A DNA stretch of 64,000 nt from Chloroflexota bacterium (GTDB lineage Bacteria > Chloroflexota > UBA11872 > VXNJ01), in NCBI GenBank assembly GCA_026707405.1, contig JAPOWW010000004.1, positions 1 through 64,000 of the forward strand. Reading direction: 5' to 3'. Below the pieces are notes generated by a model. The model saw nothing but the letters and a program-made list of their open reading frames with translations. It made no database searches and had not been told where the DNA came from. The position numbers and the translations under genes are program-made. Every line of letters starts with the position of its first letter. Within the stretch, counting starts at the first letter, position 1. This document shows, in pieces, positions 34,646 through 44,240 of this stretch.

Positions 34646-34686
34646 TTCACCCTCACCCCAGCCCTCTCCCATGGAGGGAGAGGGGG
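34646..34686. repeat. Interspersed hairpin repeat, copy B
   Basis: TTCACCCTCACCCCAGCCCTCTCCC followed by CCCTCTCCC (34662-34670), loop ATGGA, GGGAGAGGG (34676-34684). It matches copy A at 6037 apart from one base in the arm flank and the loop. It lies between sufS and sufU. Confidence 0.75.
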
Positions 34687-34729
34687 ATAAGCAGGAATCC
34701 GCGTCATCATGGAGATGTCGTCGAGCATT

Positions 34730-36010
34730 TCAGCTGAAGAACTTCTGAGTCTTTCGGATAGCGTCCACGAGCGTATCGATCTCTTCCTCGAAATTGTAGA
34801 AGTAGGCGCTGGCCCGGGCGGCGGAGCCTATGCCCAGAGCGGCCATCAGCGGTTGGGCGCAGTGGTGGCCCGTCCGCACGGCCACGCCCTCGCTGTCCAA
34901 GACCTGTCCCACGTCGTGCGAGTGGATGCCGTCGACGTTGAACGAGAAAACGGCGCCTTTCAGTGAGGCGTCGGTTGGTCCATAGAGGGTAAGGCCATCT
35001 ATCTCTTGCAGACGTTCGATCGCGTACTCCGAAATCGTGCGCTCATGGGCTTCGATGCGATCCATGCCCAGAGTGCTGAGATAGTCGACGGCGGCTCCGA
35101 GTCCGATGGAGTCGGCGATGTTCGGGGTACCGGCCTCGAATTTGTAGGGGAGTTCGTTCCAGGTTGCGCCCTGCATGGTTACGGTGGCGATCATGTCGCC
35201 GCCACTGAGGAACGGGTCCATTCGGTCGAGCAGCTCTTCGCGGGCGTAGAGGAATCCTATTCCGGTTGGGCCGAGCATCTTGTGCCCGGTGACCGCAAAG
35301 AAGTCCACGTCAAGGTCGACGACATCGAGCGGCATGTGCGGGGCGGACTGTGATCCGTCCACGAGTAGAACGGCGCCCGCGGCGTGAGCCATTTCAGCAA
35401 CATCCGCAACCGGCGTGACCGTGCCTAGCACGTTGGATACGTGGGTGACCGCGACAAGCCTGGTGCGGCTAGTGATGAGCGATCTCAGTCCGTCGATGTC
35501 GAATGGCGCGGAGTGATCGCGCACGGGCAGATATCGAAACCTGGCGCCGGTGCTTTCGGCGACAAGCTGCCAAGGGACGATGTTGCTGTGGTGCTCGGTC
35601 TCGGTCGTTATAACCTCGTCGCCGGGTTTCAGGTACTTCCGCGCCCAGCCGTAGGCAACGAGGTTTATGGCCTCGGTGCTGTTTTTGACGAAGATGATTT
35701 CGCGCTCCGACGCCGCGCCGATAAAGGAAGCGATCTTGCCCCGCGCTTCCTCGTAGCGCTCGGTCGCTTCCTGGCTGAGCGCGTGAATGCCCCTGTGGAC
35801 GTTTGAGTTGTATTCCTCGTAGTACCGGGTCAAGGTATCGATGACGGATTGGGGCTTCTGCGAAGTGGCGCCGTTATCCAGGTAGACGAGCTTCTTGCCG
35901 TTGACCGTCTGGCCGAGAACGGGGAAGTCGCGGCGGACCGCGGCTACGTCGAGCGCTCCCGCCTGATGGTCTTGAGTTTTGAGTTTTCCGGTCGCGGTCT
36001 TGCCGGCCAT
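34730..36010 (-). CDS. sufS: Cysteine desulfurase, SufS type
   Basis: PLP enzyme (426 residues) releasing sulfur from cysteine for cluster assembly. The N-terminal QTVNGKKLVYLDNGATSQKPQ and the ETEHHSNIVPWQ block are class V aminotransferase signatures. The PLP lysine is in VTGHKMLGPTGIGFLY (about residue 249), and the persulfide-forming Cys is in VRTGHHCAQPLM near residue 385, with the group II (SufS) spacing. A short Lys/Gln-rich N-terminal extension is present. GAGGAA precedes the ATG. It lies 15 bases downstream of the Rieske gene. Confidence 0.97.
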   Translation of the reverse strand: MAGKTATGKLKTQDHQAGALDVAAVRRDFPVLGQTVNGKKLVYLDNGATSQKPQSVIDTLTRYYEEYNSNVHRGIHALSQEATERYEEARGKIASFIGAASEREIIFVKNSTEAINLVAYGWARKYLKPGDEVITTETEHHSNIVPWQLVAESTGARFRYLPVRDHSAPFDIDGLRSLITSRTRLVAVTHVSNVLGTVTPVADVAEMAHAAGAVLLVDGSQSAPHMPLDVVDLDVDFFAVTGHKMLGPTGIGFLYAREELLDRMDPFLSGGDMIATVTMQGATWNELPYKFEAGTPNIADSIGLGAAVDYLSTLGMDRIEAHERTISEYAIERLQEIDGLTLYGPTDASLKGAVFSFNVDGIHSHDVGQVLDSEGVAVRTGHHCAQPLMAALGIGSAARASAYFYNFEEEIDTLVDAIRKTQKFFS

Positions 36011-36025
36011 CGGAATTCCTCGAAT

Positions 36026-36343
36026 CTAGGGGATCGTTACGATCAGGTCTCCGTCTTCGACCTCGATCGGGAAGCTCTCGACGGGAGAAGTGGCGGGAAA
36101 GGTCAGAGCTTTTCCGGATCGCACGTCGAATTCGGCTCCGTGAAGGGGGCACATTATCTGGTAGCCGTCAAGGTCTCCCTCGGACAGCGACGCTTGGGCG
36201 TGGGAGCAGGTGTCGGAGATGGCGTAGAACTCGCCGTCAACGTTGAACACGGCCACTATCTCACCGCCAGCGTTTGCGGCGATGAACTTGCCGGGCGGCA
36301 GGCCGGCTGCCGGGCATATGTTGAAGCGTCCGCCGAGTATCAC
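36026..36343 (-). CDS. Rieske [2Fe-2S] ferredoxin of the suf operon
   Basis: 105-residue Rieske protein with ligand pairs CSHAQASL and CPLHGAEF (C-x-H...C-x-x-H), similar to small ferredoxin components of ring-hydroxylating dioxygenases. The track extends it to 36430 inside sufD. The GTG at 36343, five bases after the sufD stop and about 9 bases after GGAG, is the better start and gives the normal length. In several Gram-positive and Chloroflexota suf operons a Rieske/NifW-like ferredoxin occupies this place, where it could supply electrons for cluster assembly. That role is inferred. Confidence 0.92.
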   Translation of the reverse strand: MILGGRFNICPAAGLPPGKFIAANAGGEIVAVFNVDGEFYAISDTCSHAQASLSEGDLDGYQIMCPLHGAEFDVRSGKALTFPATSPVESFPIEVEDGDLIVTIP

Positions 36344-36347
36344 CGGA

Positions 36348-37658
36348 TCAGACTCCGGCCCGGTCCATGACCGTGAGTTCGAGCGCGTCGCGGACGGGCT
36401 GGCTGACCACGCGGGCCAGCACCGGCTCAAGAAATCCGCGGACGATCAGCTTTTCGGCTTCGGCCTGACTGAATCCACGGGTACGGAGATAGTAGACCTC
36501 GTCGTCGTTGAGTCTTCCGACGGCGGCGCCATGCTTGCACCTCACGTCGTTGGTCTTGATTTCCATCTTGGGTATCGAGTCGGCTCTCGCCAAGTCGCTC
36601 ATCAGGAGGTTGTGGTTGGCCTGATAGGAGGTGCTCTGGCCAGCGGTCTCCTCGACCGTAATCATTCCGTGATAGACCGACCGGGCGCGGTCTTTCAGCA
36701 CCCCCTTGAACATCAGATTGCTCTGAGTGTGGTCGCCAATGTGGTGCTGGTGGGTTTCGTGGTCGATGTGCTGACGGCCGTTGCAGATGTAGAGTCCCCA
36801 AAGCTCTGCGTCCGAGCCGGGCTCGGGGAAGATCGCCTGCACGACGGTCTTGGTGAGGCCGCCGCCCAGAGCGACTTCGGCGTAATTCAGCGTGGCGTCG
36901 CGTTCCACCACGGCCCGCCAGGAATTGAATCCGACGTGGTGCAGACCCCAATCCTGAATGGCCAGATAGTCGAGGTGAGCGCCCGCGTGGAGATGGACCT
37001 CGATCATCGAGCTGCTCATGGCCAACTGGGGGGCGGTTTCGGACCCGGCTTCCTCGACGAGCTCCAGCCTGGAATTCGATCCGAGAATCACAAGAGTGTG
37101 AGCAAACGTCGAGATGCCGGCGGCGCTCATTCGCGCCAAGCTGTGGAGCGGCAACTCCACCTCCACGCCATCCGGGACGTATACGAGCGTGCCGCTCGAC
37201 CAAAGGGCGGTGTGCAGCGATTCAAACTTGGCGAGCGAGGTTTCCGGCGCATCACTAAGGAAATACTGCTTGACGAGGTCTTCGTGGTCTCGGAGTCCCG
37301 TCCGCAGATCGCAGAGGACTACTCCCTTGTCCTCCAGTCTCTTGTCGAGCACGCGATCGCGGCTGTGCCAGTCGACGTGGAGCAACCGGCCGGCGAAAGC
37401 GTCCGCGGGGAGCAGGCTTGGCACGTCGGGTACACCGCTGGAGCCGTTGTGGTCGAATGCGCTGAAAGCTCCCGGATCGACGCCCCGCAGGTTGGTGCGA
37501 CGCCACGTTTCGTCGGTGGGCTTCGGCATGGGCAACCGTTCGAACTCTTCCCACGCCCGGAGCCGCAGATCGAGCATCCATTTCGGCTCGGATTGGGCCG
37601 CGGATATCTCTTCTACAAGAGCGCCGGTTGGCTTCAGGGCTTCGACTTCAACGGACAC
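36348..37658 (-). CDS. sufD: Fe-S cluster assembly protein SufD
   Basis: 436-residue beta-helix scaffold partner of SufB in the SufBC2D complex. The N-terminal helical region (EPKWMLDLRLRAWEEFERLPMPKPTDETWRRTNL) and the C-terminal ARSVYHGMITVEETAGQSTSYQANHNLLMS and YYLRTRGFSQAEAEKLIVRGF blocks are SufD signatures. Start is GTG at 37658. It follows sufB by about 60 bases. Confidence 0.96.
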   Translation of the reverse strand: MSVEVEALKPTGALVEEISAAQSEPKWMLDLRLRAWEEFERLPMPKPTDETWRRTNLRGVDPGAFSAFDHNGSSGVPDVPSLLPADAFAGRLLHVDWHSRDRVLDKRLEDKGVVLCDLRTGLRDHEDLVKQYFLSDAPETSLAKFESLHTALWSSGTLVYVPDGVEVELPLHSLARMSAAGISTFAHTLVILGSNSRLELVEEAGSETAPQLAMSSSMIEVHLHAGAHLDYLAIQDWGLHHVGFNSWRAVVERDATLNYAEVALGGGLTKTVVQAIFPEPGSDAELWGLYICNGRQHIDHETHQHHIGDHTQSNLMFKGVLKDRARSVYHGMITVEETAGQSTSYQANHNLLMSDLARADSIPKMEIKTNDVRCKHGAAVGRLNDDEVYYLRTRGFSQAEAEKLIVRGFLEPVLARVVSQPVRDALELTVMDRAGV

Positions 37659-37718
37659 GACGGTCAGTCCGGTTACTCGGAGTCACTGTTGTCTGGACGG
37701 TCCGGGAGCGGCGGTCGA

Positions 37719-39134
37719 CTAGCCGACCGCTCCTTCCATCTCGAGCTCGATGAGGCGGTTCAACTCCACCGCGTATTCCATCGGCAGCTCTTTGATGAAC
37801 TCCTCCACGAAGCCGGTGACGATTATGGCCCTGGCCTTGACTTCCGATAGTCCCCTGCTCATCAGATAGAAAAGCTGGTCGTCGCCGATCTTGCTGACCG
37901 TGGCCTCGTGACCGACCTGGGTGTCGTCTTCCTCAATCTCTATGTAGGGATAGGTGTCGGATCGACACTCCTCGTCGAGAAGGAGGGCGTCGCAGACGAC
38001 GAACGACTTGGCCTGCCGCGCGTCTTTTTCGACCTTGAGAAGGCCGCGATAGCTCGTCCGACCGGAGCCCTTGCTGATCGACTTGGACTTGATCGTCGAA
38101 CTGGTGTTCGGCGCGGCGTGAACGACTTTGCCGCCGGCGTCCTGGTGCTGACCGTTGGCGGCGTACGCGACCGACAGAATCTCGCCTCTCGCCCCCTCGC
38201 CCATGAGGTAGACCGATGGGTATTTCATGGTCACCTTGCTGCCGATGTTGCCGTCAATCCACTCGACCGATGCGTTCTTGCCGGCGCTGGCGCGCTTAGT
38301 GACGAGGTTGTAGACGTTGTTGGACCAGTTTTGGATGGTGGTGTAGCGGATTCGCGCGTTATCGAACGCTATCAGCTCGACAACGGCCGAATGCAGCGAG
38401 TCGGTGGCGTAGATCGGCGCCGTGCAGCCTTCGATGTAATGCACGTCGGAGCCCTCGTCGGCGATGATCAGAGTCCGCTCAAACTGCCCCATGCGCTCGG
38501 AGTTGATGCGGAAATATGCCTGCAGCGGCATTTCCACCTTAACCCCGGGCGGAACGTAGACGAAGCTGCCACCGCTCCATACAGCGGTGTTTAGCGCCGA
38601 AAACTTGTTGTCTCTGACCGGAATGAGCTTGGCGAAATACTTCTTCACAAGTTCAGGGTGCTCGCGGAGACCGCTGTCCATGTCTAGGAATACCACGCCC
38701 TGCTCTTCGAGCTTCTCGATCACGTTGTGATAGACGACCTCGGAGTCGTACTGCGCTCCGACTCCGGCGAGAAACTTCTGCTCTGCTTCGGGAATTCCCA
38801 GCTTATCGAATGTGTTTTTGATGTATTCCGGAACGTCGTCCCAGTTGTCTTCGGCGTTGCCGGCAGTAGGTCGGACGTAGTAGTACATGTCGTCGAAGTC
38901 GATGCCGCCGAGATCGGCGCCCCACTCCGGCATCGGCCGCTCCAGGAAGTGCTTGAGACCGTCGAGCCGATACTCGAGCATCCAGTCGGGCTCGCCCTTG
39001 ACTTCCGAAATCTGACGGACTACACGCTCGCTCAGACCCTTCTCGGTCTTGAACGCCGCGGCTTCCTTGTCGTGGAAGCCGTACTTGTAGTCGAACTTTA
39101 CGTCGTAATCAGGCGCCTCAATTTTGACCGCCAT
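37719..39134 (-). CDS. sufB: Fe-S cluster assembly protein SufB
   Basis: 471-residue scaffold on which SUF clusters are built. Conserved blocks include [53 protein letters not shown] and [18 protein letters not shown]. Later come [32 protein letters not shown], containing the assembly Cys, and [31 protein letters not shown] lies about 11 bases before the ATG. It follows sufC by 5 bases and should be coupled to it. Confidence 0.98.
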   Translation of the reverse strand: MAVKIEAPDYDVKFDYKYGFHDKEAAAFKTEKGLSERVVRQISEVKGEPDWMLEYRLDGLKHFLERPMPEWGADLGGIDFDDMYYYVRPTAGNAEDNWDDVPEYIKNTFDKLGIPEAEQKFLAGVGAQYDSEVVYHNVIEKLEEQGVVFLDMDSGLREHPELVKKYFAKLIPVRDNKFSALNTAVWSGGSFVYVPPGVKVEMPLQAYFRINSERMGQFERTLIIADEGSDVHYIEGCTAPIYATDSLHSAVVELIAFDNARIRYTTIQNWSNNVYNLVTKRASAGKNASVEWIDGNIGSKVTMKYPSVYLMGEGARGEILSVAYAANGQHQDAGGKVVHAAPNTSSTIKSKSISKGSGRTSYRGLLKVEKDARQAKSFVVCDALLLDEECRSDTYPYIEIEEDDTQVGHEATVSKIGDDQLFYLMSRGLSEVKARAIIVTGFVEEFIKELPMEYAVELNRLIELEMEGAVG

Positions 39135-39139
39135 GTCTT

Positions 39140-39913
39140 TTATACCCCTCCCGCCACCGGGGCGAGATACTCGTCGTATCCGCGCTCTTCCAGTTCCATC
39201 GCGAGTTCCTTGCCACCCGACCGAACTATTCGGCCGTCCACGAATACGTGGATGTAGTCTGGCTCTATGTATTTAAGAATTCTCTCATAATGGGTGATCA
39301 GCAAAATCCCCATTTCCGGATGCATCAAGGTGTTGACGCCGTTGGCGACGGTTCGCAGCGCGTCGATGTCGAGGCCTGAATCGGTCTCGTCCAGGATTGC
39401 AAGCTCCGGCTCCAGCACCGCCATTTGGAGAATCTCCGAGCGCTTCTTCTCGCCTCCCGAAAAACCTTCGTTCAGATAGCGTCTCGCGAAAGACTGGTCC
39501 ATGCCCACCAGATCCATCTTCGACATCATCAGTCTTCGGAAGTCGCGAACGCGGATTTCGTCGTCCGGCTCTCGCCGCGAGTTGATCGCCGCCCGCAGAA
39601 AGCCGTGCAGGGGCACGCCCGGTATCGCCACGGGATACTGAAACGCGAGGAACATGCCCATCTTGGCGCGGACGTCCGGGTCTTCTTCGGTTACGTCTTC
39701 GCCTTTGAATATGACGCGGCCGCCGAGAATCTCGCAGTCGGGGCTTCCCATCAAGGTGTTCGCGAGCGTGCTCTTGCCCGATCCGTTGGGTCCCATCACA
39801 GCGTGCACCTCGCCGCGACGCACGGACAGATTCACGCCTGTGAGGATTTCCTGTTCGGCGCGGGAGACCTTAAGGTCCTCTACCTGGAGCAAGTAGCCGT
39901 TAGAGTTTTCCAT
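39140..39913 (-). CDS. sufC: Fe-S cluster assembly ATPase SufC
   Basis: ABC-type ATPase of the SufBC2D complex. Walker A is GPNGSGKST, signature [14 protein letters not shown], Walker [15 protein letters not shown], and the H-loop is in [13 protein letters not shown]. The track starts at a TTG (39991), but the ATG at 39913 ([16 protein letters not shown]) gives 257 residues, the usual SufC length, and the upstream 26 residues do not resemble the family. Neither has an ideal ribosome binding site. First gene of the minus-strand suf operon (C-B-D-Rieske-S-U). Confidence 0.96.
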   Translation of the reverse strand: MENSNGYLLQVEDLKVSRAEQEILTGVNLSVRRGEVHAVMGPNGSGKSTLANTLMGSPDCEILGGRVIFKGEDVTEEDPDVRAKMGMFLAFQYPVAIPGVPLHGFLRAAINSRREPDDEIRVRDFRRLMMSKMDLVGMDQSFARRYLNEGFSGGEKKRSEILQMAVLEPELAILDETDSGLDIDALRTVANGVNTLMHPEMGILLITHYERILKYIEPDYIHVFVDGRIVRSGGKELAMELEERGYDEYLAPVAGGV

Positions 39914-40318
39914 TCGCGTTGGCAGATCGCCCTTTCCGATATGGGTTGCAGCGGTCGGGTCAGCCAGTTCTCTTTCGAGAGTGCTGTTCAAAGGGTTCGC
40001 CGGCTGGCGCCACCCTTCCCGCCGGGTCTTTATACAGTCCTATCTAAATCGTTCTCTACGGTTCAACACTATCACCGCCGATTCGAGTTTTCAAAATTTA
40101 GACAGTAAAAACTGTAGAAAATAGAGAATGCCTCGGACGGCTGATCTCTTGCATGTCTCGCGTGAATGAAAACGACGAATCGCTGCTTCTCTGCTCGGAG
40201 GACATCATGGTCATCGAGGGTTGTCGTAGGGAGGCATACGTCGGGAGTTGAATTGGCAACGGATCGGCACCACGTTGAGGGTGCCCCCGGATGCGCGATA
40301 TCAGTGCGCAACGTTTAG
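39914..40318 (-). other. suf operon leader region with AT-rich palindrome
   Basis: About 400 bases between bioY and the sufC start. The 5' part is AT-rich and likely contains the suf promoter. The one clear structure is the palindrome at 40102-40115, annotated separately. No ORF here looks coding. Confidence 0.5.
40102..40115. promoter_or_regulatory. ACAGT-AAAA-ACTGT palindrome upstream of suf operon
   Basis: A perfect 5-bp inverted repeat around AAAA in an AT-rich stretch, about 190 bases upstream of the sufC start. Suf operons are often controlled by Rrf2/SufR-type Fe-S regulators binding short palindromes, so it is a candidate operator; no regulator gene is adjacent. Confidence 0.35.
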
Positions 40319-40918
40319 CTAAGTCTTGCGCACGAGCCGCCATAAGGCCGGCAGAATCGCAGCGGCGAGAATCAGCTTGGTCAAGTCGCCGAGCAAGAAT
40401 GGCGTCAGACCCCATTCGAATATCGGCTTGTCGAGTCCGACGACGGCGGCTAACCACAGCAAGCCCGGAATATAGATGATCACGTTGCCGATCAGCATCG
40501 CCGCGGCCGTCGTAACAACGTTCTTGCCCCATCCACGGTCCGCCAGCCAGCCGCACGCTGCCGCCGCAAGCAAAAAGCCGATGAGATATCCGCCGGTCGT
40601 ACCGGCCATATAAGCGAGCCCAATACCCTTCTCCGGTGTCCCGGCGAACACGGGAAGGCCGACCAGTCCCTCGGCGAGATAGAGCAGGAGCGTAGCTACA
40701 GCCAACCGATAGCCGTAGGCCATGCCGAGCGCCAGGATGACGAACGTCTGCATGGTCAAAGGCACCGGATGGAACGGGATCTGTATCTTTGCCGAGAGCC
40801 AAATAGCCAGCGTGCCGCCTACCACCAAAACGGCGTTGCGCAGGACGGCCCTCTTTTCACGAGCCGGCCATAGGGCGTAGGCGAGCGTGTCCTGGGTCAT
40901 GTTCAATAGTTGACTCAT
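40319..40918 (-). CDS. bioY: BioY-type biotin transporter (ECF S component)
   Basis: 199-residue membrane protein with six predicted helices. The hallmark segments are PFHPVPLTMQTFVILALGMAYG and YLAEGLVGLPVFAG, followed by the GGYLIGFLLAA helix. BioY captures biotin and either works alone or uses the shared ECF EcfA/EcfT module; no such genes or bio genes are nearby. The start has AGG about 7 bases upstream. Confidence 0.96.
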   Translation of the reverse strand: MSQLLNMTQDTLAYALWPAREKRAVLRNAVLVVGGTLAIWLSAKIQIPFHPVPLTMQTFVILALGMAYGYRLAVATLLLYLAEGLVGLPVFAGTPEKGIGLAYMAGTTGGYLIGFLLAAAACGWLADRGWGKNVVTTAAAMLIGNVIIYIPGLLWLAAVVGLDKPIFEWGLTPFLLGDLTKLILAAAILPALWRLVRKT

Positions 40919-41052
40919 GGCTGCCTACCAGGTTGCGTCATGCCAGCCCAACTTACACGATTTTCCGGATTGCAGTAAGGCCGTTCGGGGCCAACGGCGC
41001 GTGGGCGGATCGGGGTCGTCAAATTCCCGGCCCGACTACCACCGATTGCGGG

Positions 41053-42141
41053 CTAACCGCCGAAGGGTTTTGGCAACTCCTTAACGTAGAGATCCTGTTT
41101 TGAGTAGGGGATCTCGATCCGTTCGTTTGCAAATCGGCGGTAAACCGCTGTGTTCAGCGCGTCGGTTACGCGTCCCCGAAGGACTGGTTCGTCCACCCAG
41201 GCCAGCAGTTCCAGGTCCAGCCCGGATGCGCCGAAGGTGCGAAACCGGACCCTCGGTTCAGGATCCTGACAGACTTCTTCCTGGCCTTCAGCTACTTCGA
41301 GCAGCACCTGTTTTACATGATCGATATCGGAACCGTAGGCACATGCGACGCGTATACGAATGCGGTGTTTGGTGTTAGGGCCGCCGGTTTCGTTGATGAC
41401 TTTGATGTTTCCCATGACGCCGTTCGGAATAGTGATCTCTATGTCATCGCGGGTCAGCAGCCTGGTGCTTTGCAGTCCGATGTGGGTCACCTGGCCCCGT
41501 TCGCCCGTATCCAGGACGATGAAGTCCCCAACCTGGTAAGGTGCGTCGGCGAGGATGAGCACGCCAGCGAAGAAGTTTGCGACCGTGTCCCTAGCCCCGA
41601 GCCCAACCACGATTCCCAGGATTCCCGCCGAGGCAAGCCAGGGCGTCACGTCCAGATCCCAGACCTGCAGCAGGAAGTATGCCGCCACTCCGGCCAGGAG
41701 CACGTTGCTCAAGTTTCGAATGAGCGGCAAGGTCCGCCGCTCGACGTAGCGGAAACGCTGCGGGTTTCGACTCAAGCCTTCCAGGGTCAGTTGGTTCAAT
41801 CGAATGGCAAAAGTCAGACCGACCAGCACGGCCAGCGTCCCAAGTAATCCGAAAGTGATCGTTCTTGGCCATCCGTCAGGCACCAGGAGATTTGCCGCCA
41901 CGCCGAAGCCTCCAAGCAACACGAGCAGGAAAACGGGCCTGTGGAGGATTTCGACCAGGCGGTTGTAGAAGTCACCTTCGGTTTTGGGCGCCCTGCGCAG
42001 CAGCAGCCTGGTAATGATCCAGTCGAACAGTTTGGCGGCAATCACACTCGCGAGCACCGCGACAGGGGCCTGAATGCGAGGGTCAACCGCGGCCAGGTTG
42101 AAGGCTGCGATTTCGCCGAGAAAGTCCACGAACCACTGCAT
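41053..42141 (-). CDS. Mechanosensitive ion channel, MscS family
   Basis: 362-residue membrane channel that opens under membrane tension to release osmolytes. Four N-terminal hydrophobic segments precede the pore-lining helix region (TPWLASAGILGIVVGLGARDTVANFFAGVLILADAPYQVGD), and the beta-domain follows (GQVTHIGLQSTRLLTRDDIEITIPNG, the MscS signature). The C-terminal alpha/beta domain ends in RFANERIEIPYSKQDLYVKE. A near-perfect AGGAGGTGA lies before the ATG. It probably has its own promoter and is unrelated to bioY downstream. Confidence 0.95.
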   Translation of the reverse strand: MQWFVDFLGEIAAFNLAAVDPRIQAPVAVLASVIAAKLFDWIITRLLLRRAPKTEGDFYNRLVEILHRPVFLLVLLGGFGVAANLLVPDGWPRTITFGLLGTLAVLVGLTFAIRLNQLTLEGLSRNPQRFRYVERRTLPLIRNLSNVLLAGVAAYFLLQVWDLDVTPWLASAGILGIVVGLGARDTVANFFAGVLILADAPYQVGDFIVLDTGERGQVTHIGLQSTRLLTRDDIEITIPNGVMGNIKVINETGGPNTKHRIRIRVACAYGSDIDHVKQVLLEVAEGQEEVCQDPEPRVRFRTFGASGLDLELLAWVDEPVLRGRVTDALNTAVYRRFANERIEIPYSKQDLYVKELPKPFGG

Positions 42142-42280
42142 TGGTCACCTCCTGACATTCGTGACGCGAGATTACGATAAAGCCAACTCTGATCATTTCC
42201 GTATCGTGTGTTGGACGCGATGGAAGAATACGTCTCCAACCGACTGCGGTGTTTGGTACCTGGATTGTCCCGGGCGGTGG

Positions 42281-42937
42281 CTACTGTCGGCGGGGATCGC
42301 TTGATTCCGAACCATGGTGGACAGGTTCAGGTTCTTTGGGCCGTCCAGGTGGACGAGCGCTATCGCGCGCCCGGCGGGACATGGTCTTGCGCCGCGCCCA
42401 TGCCAGCGCGATGCTCGCACCGACCGCCATCGCGCCCGCAAGGAAGTTGAACAGGATGTCCTGCGGGTCGAAGACTCTAGTGGGTAGAAACCACTGGATG
42501 CCCTCGTCGAGCACGCCCAGCACCGTAGTCGCGACGACGGCGAGCAGTGGCGGCAACGGGACACGGCGCCCCTGGCTCGCGCGCTCGACGAGGGCTGCGT
42601 AGATCAAGATGCCCAGAACGCCGTATTCGATGAGGTGCGAGCGCTCCTCCAAAATCGACATGCGGAAGAAGACCAGCAGGTAGGCGGTCGCGACACCTAA
42701 CGCGACGGCGATCTCCGCCCTGCCCGCGCGCGCCTTTATCCCGTGCGTGACGACGGTGGCCGCGACGAGGAGCATGAAGAGCAAGAACAGGGGCGCCCCC
42801 AGACCGCGCTCGCGAAGGAACCCTGCGAGCATCCCGGTCAGGCCCAGGGTGGAGTAGATCGCCACCACGACGGCCAACGTCCACAGCCAGAGACGGCGCT
42901 CCCGATGGGAGGAGAAAAAACGCATGGCGGGAATCAT
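42281..42937 (-). CDS. VanZ-like family membrane protein
   Basis: 218 residues with about five hydrophobic segments. The RSHLIEYGVLGILIYAAL and LDEGIQWFLPTRVFDPQDILFNFLAGAMAV blocks are diagnostic of VanZ-like proteins (the conserved E-Y, DE-x-x-Q and D-x-x-D-x-x-x-N). The Arg/Pro-rich cytosolic tail (about 185-218) is unconserved. Start may be Met1 or Met5. VanZ-like proteins are linked to teicoplanin resistance in enterococci, but most have no known function. Confidence 0.88.
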   Translation of the reverse strand: MIPAMRFFSSHRERRLWLWTLAVVVAIYSTLGLTGMLAGFLRERGLGAPLFLLFMLLVAATVVTHGIKARAGRAEIAVALGVATAYLLVFFRMSILEERSHLIEYGVLGILIYAALVERASQGRRVPLPPLLAVVATTVLGVLDEGIQWFLPTRVFDPQDILFNFLAGAMAVGASIALAWARRKTMSRRARDSARPPGRPKEPEPVHHGSESSDPRRQ

Positions 42938-43070
42938 AGCGAGGCGGGAAGCTGGGAAGGTCTAACTGGCGGCGCCGGACTCCGAAGGCTGTTGACACGC
43001 TCGAAGGGAGCTAGATTGCAGCGTGCCCCGTTTGAATACAACGCATCCGGGCTACAAGCTCCCGGCGGAC

Positions 43071-44192
43071 TCAGCCGCCTTCGGTTGCGCCGCGGTCCTC
43101 CAATATCTGGATGGCCGCGGGGTTGTAGTGGCGTTTGGCCAGATCGAGCGGAGTGTCGCCTGCGTTGTCTTTTGCGTCGATGTTTGCACCGTGGTCGAGC
43201 AGGGTCTGAAGCATTTTCGGGTTGTCTGCGAATCTGGCGGCGACGTGCAGCGGAGCCCTGCCGTCGACATCCCGCGCCTCGGTGCTAGCGCCGCCGTCCA
43301 ATAGCGCCCGGACGACCGCCGGGTCTGCTTTCGAGCGCACCGCCCAATGCAGAGGCGTAGCGCCGTCGCCGTCTTTAGCATCGATGTCCGCGCCGGTGTC
43401 CAGCAGGGTTCGGATGACTGCAGGATTACGGTTCCACTGCGCCGCGCCGTGGAGGGGAGTTTCGCCGAAGTCAGCCCTTGCGTGGATGTCCGCGCCCCGG
43501 TCGAGCAATAACCTGACAGCGGTCGGCTCCCGGCTATGTGCCGCCGCCAAGTGCAATGGAGTGGAGCCGAGCACACTCCTGGCTTCGATTTCCGCGCCAC
43601 GGTCGAGCAGGGTTTCTATGACGGCGAGGTCTTCGGCGAATCTGGCGGCCAGATGCAGCGGGGTCCTGCCGTCGGCGTCACGTGCGCCGATATTCGCGCC
43701 GTTGTCGAGCAGGGCTTGGAAAACGGCCGGATTTGCGTTCGTGGCTATAGCCAGAAGCAATGGTGTGTTGCCGAAGTTGTCCCTGGCCTCGATGTTTGCG
43801 CCGCCATCAAGCAGGGCCTTGAGGACGGGCAGGCTCGCTTGCGTGACGACGGCCAAGAGCAAGGGAGTATTGCCGAAGTTGTCCCTGGCCTCGATGTTTG
43901 CACCGGCGTCCAGCAGAAACTGTAAGACCGAAGGGTTTTGGCTGTGACGCGTTGCCAAATGCATGGGGGTGTTTCCTCCCGTCGCCGTTGCGTGGAGATC
44001 GACGCCGCAGTCAAGCTGGGTCTGTATTTCTTCAATGCCGGCGTTGCGCCAGAAATCGCCGTTCAGCCAGCGGTCCGTGACTTCGCTTGGGCAGCGCGTG
44101 TCGCAGGCGGTTACAAGGAGGGCGGCGAGGCAAAGCAGCCCGAGGATTAGCAATGAGGACTTAGGGGCCGGAATCGCGAGCCGTGGAATCAA
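43071..44192 (-). CDS. Ankyrin-repeat lipoprotein
   Basis: 373 residues. The N-terminus is a lipoprotein signal (LLILGLLCLAALLVTAC), with the lipid-modified Cys at about residue 30. The rest is a solenoid of about nine ankyrin repeats of 33-34 residues (consensus D-x-x-G-x-T-P-L-H-x-A; for example DADGRTPLHLAARFAEDLAV). Two adjacent repeats share ANIEARDNFGNTPLLLA, and their DNA is identical over 32 bases, so that part duplicated recently. Surface-exposed ankyrin proteins usually mediate protein contacts. The partner is unknown and no operon is obvious. Confidence 0.92.
   Translation of the reverse strand: MIPRLAIPAPKSSLLILGLLCLAALLVTACDTRCPSEVTDRWLNGDFWRNAGIEEIQTQLDCGVDLHATATGGNTPMHLATRHSQNPSVLQFLLDAGANIEARDNFGNTPLLLAVVTQASLPVLKALLDGGANIEARDNFGNTPLLLAIATNANPAVFQALLDNGANIGARDADGRTPLHLAARFAEDLAVIETLLDRGAEIEARSVLGSTPLHLAAAHSREPTAVRLLLDRGADIHARADFGETPLHGAAQWNRNPAVIRTLLDTGADIDAKDGDGATPLHWAVRSKADPAVVRALLDGGASTEARDVDGRAPLHVAARFADNPKMLQTLLDHGANIDAKDNAGDTPLDLAKRHYNPAAIQILEDRGATEGG
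43768..43901 (-). repeat. Recent in-frame ankyrin unit duplication
   Basis: The 32-base string TTGCCGAAGTTGTCCCTGGC... occurs at 43768-43799 and again at 43870-43901, offset 102 bases (34 codons, one ankyrin unit). Other units have diverged at DNA level, so this pair marks recent duplication or gene conversion. Confidence 0.75.
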
Positions 44193-44240
44193 GATAGGGA
44201 TGGGTTGAGAGAAAGTGCCGTGCGACCGACCATTCCCGAA

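Noticed and set aside
36243-37850. 535-residue plus-strand ORF
   Set aside because: Antisense shadow of sufD; high-GC codon structure produces long open frames opposite real genes.
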